Assembly (NCBI GenBank): GCA_046154665.1
Contig: JBJXFG010000113.1
Location: 1-64,000 of the forward strand
DNA length: 64,000 nt
DNA from: JAFLCM01 sp046154665
GTDB lineage: Bacteria > Planctomycetota > Phycisphaerae > Phycisphaerales > UBA1924
Direction: 5' to 3'
Part shown: positions 23,627 to 30,803 of the stretch, piece after piece
Position numbering within the stretch: position 1 is the first letter of the stretch
How the letters are laid out: each line of letters opens with the position of its first letter
Program-made: the position numbers and the translations under genes
Notes under the pieces: generated by a model
Databases searched by the model: none
What the model saw: the letters and a program-made list of their open reading frames with translations, nothing else
Told to the model about the DNA's origin: nothing

Positions 23627-25060
23627 CTACTCCGAAGCCGTCTCCTTCCACCGCACGATTCTCGGTGGGGCCTCTTCTTCGTCCTCGCTGGGGATGGCGC
23701 TGACGGGTCCGGCGATCATGAAGGCGCGGGCCTGCTGGCTGCCGTCGAGGGTCTTGGCGAGTTGGGTGTGGGATGAGAGCGTTCCGACGCCGCTGTTGTT
23801 TCGGCTGAAGCGTGCGGCGTTGAGGAAGTTGGAGGTGTTGTAGGGCATGGCGAAGACCTCGCCGGAGTCGGTGCCGGTGAAGAGGGACCACACACAGATG
23901 GTGCTGGCGACGTTGGAGCCGCTGGCCTCGGCGGACCAGGTGGAGCCGTCGAAGGTGCGGTAGCGGGTGTCGCCGGTGTCCGAGGCGGCGTAGCAGAGCA
24001 GGGCCTTGGTGCCGCCGGGCTCGAAGGCGATGTCGAAGCAGCGGCGGTCGGTGTATTGCACGTTGAAGGTGAGGTGCTGGCCGCCGGTCCAACCTGCGCT
24101 GGTGAAGCGTGCGACGGCGAGGCCCTTGGCGCTGATGGCCGAGGTGGTCGGTTCGTATGGGCTGGTGCTGAAGGCGAGCAGCAAGTTACGGCTGACAGGG
24201 TCGGTGATGAGCCGGAAGATACGCGGGCGGTCGTTGTGCCCGGGGTTGAAAGACTGCTCGGCGGTCCAGGCGCCGTTGGTGTACGCGCGGTACCGCGGCA
24301 GGAGCTCGGTGTCCGGGGCGTACACGACCACCGGACGGCTGGGAATCCCAAAGTAGGCCCCGGCGAATCCCTCTCGCCCGAGGTCGTCGAGGAAGTCATC
24401 GAGCATCGTGGCGGGGGTGAACGTCGTGCCGTTGAAGATGCTCGCGTACAGGCGGCGCTGTGAGTCCATGACCAGCATGAGCGCTTGCCGACTCCCGGGG
24501 CGGGCCACCAGTTCCAGATAGCGCACGTGGTCGGCGGTCGGGAGACTGAACGTTCCTGTGGTGGAGCCGTTGCGGAACCCGATGCGTGCGGCGGCGTAGT
24601 CCCACCAGGCGACGAGCATGGTGCCGGTGTTGGTGTAGACCATGTCGGCGCCGCGGTGGTTCCACAGGTCGCCGACGTTTGAGCAAAGGGTTTCGACGGT
24701 GCTCCAGTTGGTGCCGTCGAAGGTGGCGAGTCTGAGGGCCTTGGTGCGTGAGATGGCGATGACGGCGGTCTCGTTGCGGGTTGGGCAGTTGCGTGCGACG
24801 ACCCACGCGCCGGACTCGGAGAACCCGCCGATGGTGGTGGCGGCGCCCCAGGCCTTGGTGGTGCTGTTCCACACGCGGTAGTGCATGCCGCTGGGGCCGA
24901 CGGTCGGGGTGACGTCGGTGCGGTTCGAGGCGACGAGGATGGTGGGGCTGGTGACATCGGCGTGGACGTTGGCGGCGGGCAGCAGCACGCCGGCCAACGT
25001 CAGCATCGACAGGGCGAACGAGCGGACGCGCGACGCGGGTTCATGGCGGCGTGGTTGCAT
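23627..25060 (-). CDS. secreted repeat protein, probably beta-propeller
   Basis: A 477-residue exported protein. The ATG at 25060 is followed by basic residues and a hydrophobic core (RSFALSMLTLAGVLLPAANVHA), a signal peptide. The mature part has repeated blocks of the kind HYRVWNSTTKAWG, LRLATFDGTNWSTVET, LYASIFNGTTFTPA, YRAYTNGAWTAEQ, LAVARFTSAGWTGGQ and RYRTFDGSTWSAEA. That is a W- and T-rich strand motif repeated about every 60 residues, as in sialidase-like beta-propellers. No catalytic residues are recognisable. The tail ends EEEAPPRIVRWKETASE. Function is unknown; a surface binding protein is plausible. It is divergent from the pseudopilin gene. Confidence 0.65.
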   Translation of the reverse strand: MQPRRHEPASRVRSFALSMLTLAGVLLPAANVHADVTSPTILVASNRTDVTPTVGPSGMHYRVWNSTTKAWGAATTIGGFSESGAWVVARNCPTRNETAVIAISRTKALRLATFDGTNWSTVETLCSNVGDLWNHRGADMVYTNTGTMLVAWWDYAAARIGFRNGSTTGTFSLPTADHVRYLELVARPGSRQALMLVMDSQRRLYASIFNGTTFTPATMLDDFLDDLGREGFAGAYFGIPSRPVVVYAPDTELLPRYRAYTNGAWTAEQSFNPGHNDRPRIFRLITDPVSRNLLLAFSTSPYEPTTSAISAKGLAVARFTSAGWTGGQHLTFNVQYTDRRCFDIAFEPGGTKALLCYAASDTGDTRYRTFDGSTWSAEASGSNVASTICVWSLFTGTDSGEVFAMPYNTSNFLNAARFSRNNSGVGTLSSHTQLAKTLDGSQQARAFMIAGPVSAIPSEDEEEAPPRIVRWKETASE

Positions 25061-25495
25061 CTGCTGAGCATCGAATCGATGGGCTGGACACCCAAGCGTG
25101 TGTGCGGCGTCACGCGATGGGCGGGGTGTCGACCCCCTACAGCCCTCCCAGGTTTGCATGGTTCTCGGGGCGTGGCGGGGAAGGCGGTTGATAACTTGCG
25201 ACGACGTGATGGTGTTTCGCGAACTCCGAGTTGGCGGAGATTGCAGCGCAACTTCCGCGCGATTGCCCATCGGGCTCGGGGCGAGACCGTTGCGATCGCG
25301 CGAGGCCCCCGTGAGCGCGGCGTGAGCGAGTTTTTACAGCGCCTTGGCGGTGCGCTTGTGATGCGTTTACGTCGCTCCGCATACTGCTGGGGCATTCCGA
25401 GGTGTTCCCCGTGCCGGAGAGAGACTGTCACGCGACCCCGCCGAAGCGGGGCCCGGCGCGATCGGCCTCGGAGTGACAAGGACAAGGAAAGTCCC
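25061..25495. promoter_or_regulatory. shared upstream region of two divergent secreted-protein genes, with leader hairpin
   Basis: 435 bases without a gene. At 25436-25451, 45 bases before the pseudopilin ATG, is CCCCGC-CGAA-GCGGGG, a 6-bp GC stem with a tetraloop. The same CCCCGC/GCGGGG stem occurs 97 bases before the pseudopilin at 43361. AAGGAAAG at 25483-25490 is the ribosome-binding site. Promoters must be here, but no -10/-35 pair stands out. Confidence 0.45.
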
Positions 25496-26647
25496 ATGAA
25501 TCACCGCAATTCTCATTCAACCGCCCCCACCTGCGCCCCTGCCTGCGCCTCCGCTCGCGCGGGCTTCACGCTGGTCGAACTGCTGGTCGTCGTGAGCATC
25601 ATCGCGCTGCTGATCGGCATCCTGCTGCCCAGTGTGGGCGAAGTTCGCCGCCAGGCGCGGATCGGTCTGTGTACGGCGAACATGAAGCAGCACGGGCAGG
25701 CGGCGAGCAACTACGCCGCTTCGAACAAGGACAACCTGCCGCACGTGCCGCTAAGCAACGGGAAGGGTCAGGCCGGGCCGGTGGGTTCGATCGGGCGGTA
25801 CTTCGGCTCGGCGCTGAATCCCACGAACGGGGTGACTTTCGCGGAGCCGGGCATCCCGACGATGACGGGCATCGCCAACAGCGACACGCTGCGGAACAGC
25901 CAGTATTTCTCGAACGCGCAGGCGTGGAATGCGTACTGGGTGTTTCTCTCTGAGTTCGCGGTTGATGGTGCCGGGACCGATGTGATGCAGGAGATGTTCA
26001 TCTCGCCGAGCGAGGGCGACATCCGCGAAGAGTGGAAGCGCACCCGCCAGTGGGTGAGCAACCGCGCCAGCACCGGCAGCGGCAACACCAACGGCTTCTG
26101 GACCCTCGGCGGCCCCGAGGGGACCCAGACCATCGGCGACCCCGATGTCGAGCCGTACCGCCCCAAACTGGGCTCGTACCGCTATGTCCACGCCGCCATG
26201 ACCGATCACCGCGTGTACGGGCTCAACACCCGCGGCACGCCGACCCTGGGCAATGGTGTGACGCCGCAGACGGTGAATCTCGGTTCGTCGAACGCGACGG
26301 GTTTTGCGTCGTACGTTCGTCGGAACACGGTGGCGAGCGTGGATTACCCTTCGCAGAAGGTCGTGTTCTTCCTGTGGAACGCGGCGCACAACAAGTCCGC
26401 CGAGATGTGGTGCGACCCGAGCGCGACCAGCACGGTGGCGCTTGGTGACGGTTCGGCGCGGGCGGTGATCGCGCAGCGCGAGGCGCTGCCGTTCGAGGCC
26501 GACGCGGTGCGGCGCTTCGAGTCGTCGGGCCCGTATGGCGCGGTGAACTTCACGCCGGAGGGCGAGGAGGCCAGCGGCGCGGCGGTCGAGGGTCGGTACA
26601 CGTGGTTCTTCCTGACGGTGGGGGGGATCAAGGGGCGCGATCTGTGA
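25496..26647 (+). CDS. pseudopilin-like secreted protein (prepilin N-terminal signal)
   Basis: A 383-residue protein with a type IV prepilin/type II pseudopilin signal: a long polar leader, then RAGFTLVELLVVVSIIALLIGILLPSVGEVRRQARI. Cleavage is expected after Gly, and Glu5 of the mature helix is present (G-F-T-L-V-E). The large globular part contains SYRYVHAAMTDHRVYG and ends with a domain containing VVFFLWNAAHNKSAEMW and ALGDGSARAVI. The latter resembles the H-x9-D-G motif of planctomycete pseudopilins. Such proteins are present in many copies in Planctomycetes; their role (fibres, secretion or surface assembly) is not settled. A good ribosome-binding site supports the ATG. Confidence 0.85.
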   Translation: MNHRNSHSTAPTCAPACASARAGFTLVELLVVVSIIALLIGILLPSVGEVRRQARIGLCTANMKQHGQAASNYAASNKDNLPHVPLSNGKGQAGPVGSIGRYFGSALNPTNGVTFAEPGIPTMTGIANSDTLRNSQYFSNAQAWNAYWVFLSEFAVDGAGTDVMQEMFISPSEGDIREEWKRTRQWVSNRASTGSGNTNGFWTLGGPEGTQTIGDPDVEPYRPKLGSYRYVHAAMTDHRVYGLNTRGTPTLGNGVTPQTVNLGSSNATGFASYVRRNTVASVDYPSQKVVFFLWNAAHNKSAEMWCDPSATSTVALGDGSARAVIAQREALPFEADAVRRFESSGPYGAVNFTPEGEEASGAAVEGRYTWFFLTVGGIKGRDL

Positions 26648-26719
26648 TCGGCGAGCGAGCGCGTCGAGGCTGGCGCGTGAGCGGCGGGGTTCTCGGGATG
26701 GCTGACGTCCAACAGAATC

Positions 26720-26750
26720 AAACCCGCTCGCTGACGCTCGGGGTTCGTTG
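26720..26750. repeat. CTCGCTGACGCTCGGGG element (variant of the stop-codon element)
   Basis: AACCCGCTCGCTGACGCTCG-GGGTTCGTTGG lies nine bases from the stop codon of the zinc-ribbon gene. It is a sequence variant of AAACCCCTCCCTGACGGTC-GGGGTTCTG. Further copies are at 29955-29986 and 46996-47021. The ends AACCC and GGGTT can pair. Confidence 0.7.
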
Positions 26751-26758
26751 GCGGCGCG

Positions 26759-27124
26759 TCATTCGTCGTCTTGCTCGGGTTGGTGCGCGGAACCATCCGG
26801 CCTGTTCCAACCGCTGTCGGGGTCTTGAGCCAGCGCGGTGGACGCTTGACGTATGCAGCGGGCGCAGGCGACGGCGCTGTCGGCGAGCGGGCTTTGCCAG
26901 AAGATCTCCTTGCGGTCTTCGAGGCAGAGCAGGCACTTGACGCCGGTGACGCCTGACTTGCCGAGCAGGACCTCGGCGTAGGCGACCTTGAGGCAGTCGG
27001 AGCAGATCAGGCTGCCCTGGTGACCCTCGACCATCGGGCGGCGATCCTCCCAGGCTTTGTGGCAGAAATCACAGAGGAAATCGGCCATGGTCATGTTGTC
27101 GGGGTCGGTGCCGGGGCGGTGCAT
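26759..27124 (-). CDS. small zinc-ribbon protein
   Basis: A 121-residue cytoplasmic protein with four CxxC pairs: CDFCHKAW, CSDCLKVA, CLLCLEDR and CARCIRQA. They are spaced like two zinc ribbons. The remainder is polar and ends in an acidic tail (HQPEQDDE). The start could be at 27124 (MHRPGTDPDN) or 27094 (MTMADFLCDFC); the latter begins directly at the first zinc knuckle, and neither has a clear ribosome-binding site. Upstream is a heptamer array, so an extended reading to 27313 is rejected. Function is unknown; possibly a regulator or metal-dependent adaptor. Confidence 0.65.
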   Translation of the reverse strand: MHRPGTDPDNMTMADFLCDFCHKAWEDRRPMVEGHQGSLICSDCLKVAYAEVLLGKSGVTGVKCLLCLEDRKEIFWQSPLADSAVACARCIRQASTALAQDPDSGWNRPDGSAHQPEQDDE

Positions 27125-27130
27125 GGGGGG

Positions 27131-27415
27131 CTTGGGGCTTGGGGCTTGAGGCTTGGGGCTTGGGGCTTGGGGCTTGGGGCTTCGTGTTGAGCGGTGCGTC
27201 TTGTGGAAGTGTGGCGCGGAACATCGCCAGCGTCGCCAAACCACCGGGCGTGGAGAATAGGCCACTTCGCCACTTCGCCACTTCGCCACTTCGCCACTTC
27301 GCCACTTCGCCACTTCGCCGAAGAGACCCCTCCCTCACGGTCGGGGTTCTGTTGCCTTCGCACTTCGTGCCTGCGTGCCTCGGTGCCTCCTTGCCTGCGT
27401 GCCTCCGTGCCTTCT
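27131..27415. repeat. CTTGGGG heptamers, CACTTCGC octamers, stop-codon element and GTGCCTCC run
   Basis: Seven CTTGGGG or CTTGAGG units (27131-27179), then about 80 unique bases. Seven perfect CACTTCGC units follow (27263-27318), then ACCCC-TCCCTCACGGTC-GGGGTTCTG (27326-27351). Last is a GCCTGCGTGCCTCGGTGCCTCC octamer-like run (27361-27415) reaching the stop codon of the methyltransferase gene. Four repeat types are stacked in one gap; no gene is supported. Confidence 0.85.
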
Positions 27416-28321
27416 TCACCACTTCTCCGCCACCAGGTGGTACACCGGCGGGGCGTGCCAGAAGGCGTCGGGATTGGCTGACCACTGGGCCCACGCGCGG
27501 GTGAAGTCGTCGGCCTCGTTCTGCTTGAGGAAGCCGTGCTGCACGAGTGTGGGCACATAGATGCGGAAGAAGGTGTCGGCCCACATCCACATTGTTTCGC
27601 CGGGGCGGGCGACGCGCTGTTCGCAGGCGAGGTGGGTCACGCGCAGGCCGGCGTCGCGGCACATGGCGGGGATGCGGGCGACGATGTCCGGGTCGCCGCC
27701 GCGGGAGCGCCAGGAGATGCCCACGGCCTCGACGACGCGTTCGAACGGCGGGCAGCGTGGGGCGAGCGCCAGTGATTCGTAGTTGAAGTAGTCGTTGACG
27801 CAGAGCTTGCCGCCGGGCTTGAGCAGCTTGGCGATGTCGGCGATGACGTCGGCTGGGCGCGGGACGAAGCAGAGCACCCAGCGCATGAAGGCGAGGTCGA
27901 AGACGGCGTCGCCGGCGCAGCCGAGTGGTGCGAGGCGATCGGACGCGGCCCGCAGCGTTTCGCGCAGTTGCTGGACGTCGCCGACGAGGCCGACGGCCTC
28001 GCGCTGCAGGCCGCGGGCGCGTGCGGCGTCGTTGACGCGCTCGATGTAGCGGGCCGATTCATCGATGCCGACGACGCAGCCGCCGGGGCGGTGGTTGGAA
28101 TCCCCGGTGACGATTTCGGCGAGGTCCATGAGGGCGAAGCCGGGGCCGCAGCCGGCGTCGAGGGCTTTGTGTCCGGGCAGGATGCCGGCGCGTCGCCAGG
28201 TGGCGTGGGCGAGGTCGGACCACAGGCGGTGCTGGAAGCCGAGGCGGCGTGCTTCTTCGTCGTGGGTGCCGAGGATGTATTCGCGCTCGTCGGCGGTGTT
28301 TGGATTGGGTGTCATCGTCAT
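27416..28321 (-). CDS. SAM-dependent methyltransferase
   Basis: A 301-residue class I methyltransferase. Motif I is ALDAGCGPGFALMDLAE (near residue 52), the acidic ribose ligand is in VVGIDESARYIE, and motif IV/post-I is DLAFMRWVLCFVPRPADV with LKPGGKLCVNDYFNYES after it. The C-terminal 120 residues (EAVGISWRSRGGDPDIV onward) are probably the substrate-binding cap. It resembles the UbiE/Methyltransf_11-like group, but the substrate (small molecule or lipid) is not apparent. The stop codon abuts a repeat cluster, and a palindromic repeat lies upstream. Confidence 0.82.
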   Translation of the reverse strand: MTMTPNPNTADEREYILGTHDEEARRLGFQHRLWSDLAHATWRRAGILPGHKALDAGCGPGFALMDLAEIVTGDSNHRPGGCVVGIDESARYIERVNDAARARGLQREAVGLVGDVQQLRETLRAASDRLAPLGCAGDAVFDLAFMRWVLCFVPRPADVIADIAKLLKPGGKLCVNDYFNYESLALAPRCPPFERVVEAVGISWRSRGGDPDIVARIPAMCRDAGLRVTHLACEQRVARPGETMWMWADTFFRIYVPTLVQHGFLKQNEADDFTRAWAQWSANPDAFWHAPPVYHLVAEKW

Positions 28322-28348
28322 AGGGTCTGGATGCTACGACGTGGCATC

Positions 28349-28446
28349 GGGTGGCATGCTCAAACTACCTGTTTGAGCATGTTTCAAAGTTGTGCATGCT
28401 CACTCAATCGGAGCATGCTCAAACAGGAAGTTTGAGCATGCCACCC
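28349..28446. repeat. 98-bp inverted-repeat element with two TGCTCAAAC hairpins
   Basis: Outer arms GGGTGGCATGCTCAAACT (28349-28366) and their exact complement (28429-28446) form an 18-bp perfect inverted repeat. Two internal hairpins share the stem: ATGCTCAAAC-TACCT-GTTTGAGCAT (28356-28380) and CATGCTCAAAC-AGGAA-GTTTGAGCATG (28414-28440). The bipartite layout equals a REPIN. The ends read GGTGGCA and TGCCACC, the reverse of the GTGCCAC/GTGGCAC family. Confidence 0.9.
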
Positions 28447-28456
28447 GTTGAACGCT

Positions 28457-29815
28457 CTATTCCGGTCGGGCCGCGCCGCCCGGGCCGGGGGTGGCGCGTT
28501 TCGGGTCGTCGCCGCGGCGTGACGCCGCGCGGACGACGACGCGCAGGTCCGGGTCGGCGACGGCGCTCTCGGGCTTTGGCAGCCAGCCCCACAGGGCGGG
28601 CGGGCCGATGTTCATGCAGATCGTCGGCGGGATCCAGTGGAACGCCAGCGGCTGCATGTAGTCAAGATCTTCGTGGTGGCCGAAGAACTGCCAGCGCTGC
28701 GCCAGCGGCGGGGGCCTTGATGAGAACTCGCGCTGGCGCTGCACATCGACGGGGATCCACTCGCCGCGGTTATGGTGCTCGTCATAGAGGTAGAACTCGG
28801 CCCAGGCGCGGACGTTGGCGACGAGGGTGGCGCGCTGCTTCTCGTTGACGCGGTCGTCCTGCACGCGGTTGTCGTGGCCGATGACGAGGCGGGCGGGGAT
28901 TCCGGCGGCGCGGTAGACCGCCACGAGGAGGTTGGCCATGTCGAGCACCGGTCCGCGGCCGCGCTCGGCGGCGACGGCGGCGCCGTCGACCGCGAAACCG
29001 CTCAGCAGCGCCCCGCTGTAGCGCAGCGAGTTCTGCCCGCGACCGGTGCTTGCCACGGCGTTGGACTGCGGCTGGTAGTGCGCCGCCGCGCGGCCCGCGA
29101 GGTATTTCGCGAGTGAGTAGGGCGGCGTGTTGCGGGGCTCCGGCCCGCCGGGGGCCTGGCGCATCCAGCGTTCGAGCAGCAGCCGCACCTGCGGGGATTG
29201 GCTCTCGACCATGAGTTGCGGCATGAGCGCCGAGGCGATGTCATCGGGCCAGGGGGTGGTGGGCCAGGCGATCCTGACGGCGCGCGTCTCGTCGATGCGC
29301 GTTTCGAACGAGGTCATGGGGATTTCGAGGCTGAGTTGGAGCGCGTTGCCGTTGGCGGCGGCGGCGTCCCACGCGCCCAGGCGGGTGCCGCTCTGGTATC
29401 CGGTGAGCAGGCGCGGCGTGGGTGCGAGCATCCGCCCGTCGATCTCCCACTTGCCGGTGACGCGGTCGTCCCAGTTGTCGTGCGAGGCGCTGGTGGCGGT
29501 GAGCGGGAAGAACATCGTCGCGGAATCGAACGACACGCGTCGCGTCTGCAATGGGTCGACGGCGGCACCGGGGAGCTTGGGCTGGCAGCCGATCAGGCGG
29601 AGGTTGATGACGACGGTCCAGTCGCGGTGGTTGAGGGGGTGACGGGTGAGGACGGGGGGTTCGTTGGGGCGCTCGCCGCGCAGGGCGGGGGCGGGGGAGG
29701 CTGGCGGCGGGGTTGCGGTGGGGGGGGCCGTTGAGGCAGCGCCGGTCTGGGCCGACGCACCGGGGGCGCACGCCCAAATGTACGACGCCAACGCGACCGC
29801 CCACGAGATGAACAT
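28457..29815 (-). CDS. exported transglutaminase-like protein lacking catalytic residues
   Basis: A 452-residue protein with a signal peptide (MFISWAVALASYIWACAPGASA) and a Pro-Ala linker. A beta-rich N-terminal region precedes a transglutaminase-like core near residues 280-370: LDMANLLVAVYRAAGIPARLVIGHDNR, then ANVRAWAEFYLYDEHH and GEWIPVDV. In active members the first block has G-x-C-x-x-x-A and the second starts HAWVE. Here the Cys position is Val and the His position is Arg, while the Asp of PVDV is kept. The fold is likely present and the thiol chemistry absent. A downstream tail (QFFGHHEDLDYMQPLAFHWIP) also resembles that family. Start at 29815; a longer N-terminus is possible but not needed. 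Confidence 0.72.
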   Translation of the reverse strand: MFISWAVALASYIWACAPGASAQTGAASTAPPTATPPPASPAPALRGERPNEPPVLTRHPLNHRDWTVVINLRLIGCQPKLPGAAVDPLQTRRVSFDSATMFFPLTATSASHDNWDDRVTGKWEIDGRMLAPTPRLLTGYQSGTRLGAWDAAAANGNALQLSLEIPMTSFETRIDETRAVRIAWPTTPWPDDIASALMPQLMVESQSPQVRLLLERWMRQAPGGPEPRNTPPYSLAKYLAGRAAAHYQPQSNAVASTGRGQNSLRYSGALLSGFAVDGAAVAAERGRGPVLDMANLLVAVYRAAGIPARLVIGHDNRVQDDRVNEKQRATLVANVRAWAEFYLYDEHHNRGEWIPVDVQRQREFSSRPPPLAQRWQFFGHHEDLDYMQPLAFHWIPPTICMNIGPPALWGWLPKPESAVADPDLRVVVRAASRRGDDPKRATPGPGGAARPE

Positions 29816-29954
29816 GCGATGTCTCACAGCAAATCCTATGGACGCGGGGGTTGGGCGGCGGTTCCAATCCGCCCGGACGCTTGCGGACGGAGAACAACGA
29901 GCCCGGATCGTCAGCGGCGGGTGTCGAGGTTTCGGCGGCTTGCGTTGATCGGAA

Positions 29955-29986
29955 GAACCCACTCGCTCACGCTCGGGGCTCGTTGG
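29955..29986. repeat. CTCGCTCACGCTCGGGG element next to a stop codon
   Basis: AACCCACTCGCTCACGCTCG-GGGCTCGTTGG, a copy of the element at 26720-26750, ends eight bases from the stop codon of the methyltransferase at 29994. The preceding bases 29816-29954 show nothing else. Confidence 0.7.
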
Positions 29987-29993
29987 TCGGGCG

Positions 29994-30803
29994 TCACACC
30001 CGCTCGGCGATATGGAGCTCGCACACATAGCGCATGACCAGCGAGCCGCCCGAGGCGAAGCGGACGAAAAGGTCGGCGAGGTCGGACTCTGCCGCGGCGC
30101 GTTGGGGGCCCTCGGCGGGCATGTACGAGGCGCTCATGGCGCGGCCGATGAGGCCTTCAAGTGTCACCGTGTGCTGGTTGGGGAACTCGCGGAGTCGATA
30201 GCCGGTGAGGCCGGCTGCCCGAGCCGCCGGCGCGCCCAGCACGCACGCGTCGTTGCGGAACCAGGGCGATCGCGGGACATCGCGGGCGTGACGCATCACC
30301 ACGTCGCGGTAAGCGGCCATGGCGGGGTCGCGGACATCGTGGACGTTCCATAGGGCGGCGGCGCGTCCGCCGGGCGAAAGGATGCGGGCGAACTCGTGCA
30401 TGGCCGCGGCGCCTTCGAGCCAGTGCAGGCTCTGGGCGCACAGCACGAGTGAGACGGCGGCATCGGCGAGGCCGGTGCGCTCGCCGGTGGAATCGTGCCA
30501 GAGCACGCGCGTGCCGAACGACGCGGTGTCGGCCTTTCCGCGCCGGCGCATGTCGGCGTTGGGCTCGACGGCGTGGACGTTGATGCCGCGATCCAACAGC
30601 AGGCGGGTGGAGATGCCGGTGCCGGCGCCGATGTCGGCGGCCCATGCGCCGGGCGCGATGCCTTCGAGCAGCGCGTCGATTGCTTCGGGCGGATAGGAAG
30701 GGCGGTGCTTGGCGTAGTCGCCGACGCGACCGGTGAAGCGACGCGTCGGGGCGTCGCCCTGGGGTGCGTGCGGAGACTGGTCGGCATCACCCATGGCGGG
30801 CAC
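29994..30803 (-). CDS. SAM-dependent methyltransferase (Methyltransf_11-like)
   Basis: A 269-residue class I methyltransferase. After TRRFTGRVGDYAKHRPSYPPEAIDAL, which is a common start in this group, motif I is AADIGAGTGISTRLLLD, the ribose acid lies in VHAVEPNADMRR, and the post-I region reads AVSLVLCAQSLHWLEG with LSPGGRAAALWN. Yeast and bacterial relatives include trans-aconitate methyltransferase-like proteins, but the substrate is unassigned. The start is a GTG at 30803 that immediately follows the beta-lactamase-like stop codon; an ATG at 30794 is also possible. The arrangement implies translational coupling to the upstream gene. Confidence 0.85.
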   Translation of the reverse strand: MPAMGDADQSPHAPQGDAPTRRFTGRVGDYAKHRPSYPPEAIDALLEGIAPGAWAADIGAGTGISTRLLLDRGINVHAVEPNADMRRRGKADTASFGTRVLWHDSTGERTGLADAAVSLVLCAQSLHWLEGAAAMHEFARILSPGGRAAALWNVHDVRDPAMAAYRDVVMRHARDVPRSPWFRNDACVLGAPAARAAGLTGYRLREFPNQHTVTLEGLIGRAMSASYMPAEGPQRAAAESDLADLFVRFASGGSLVMRYVCELHIAERV

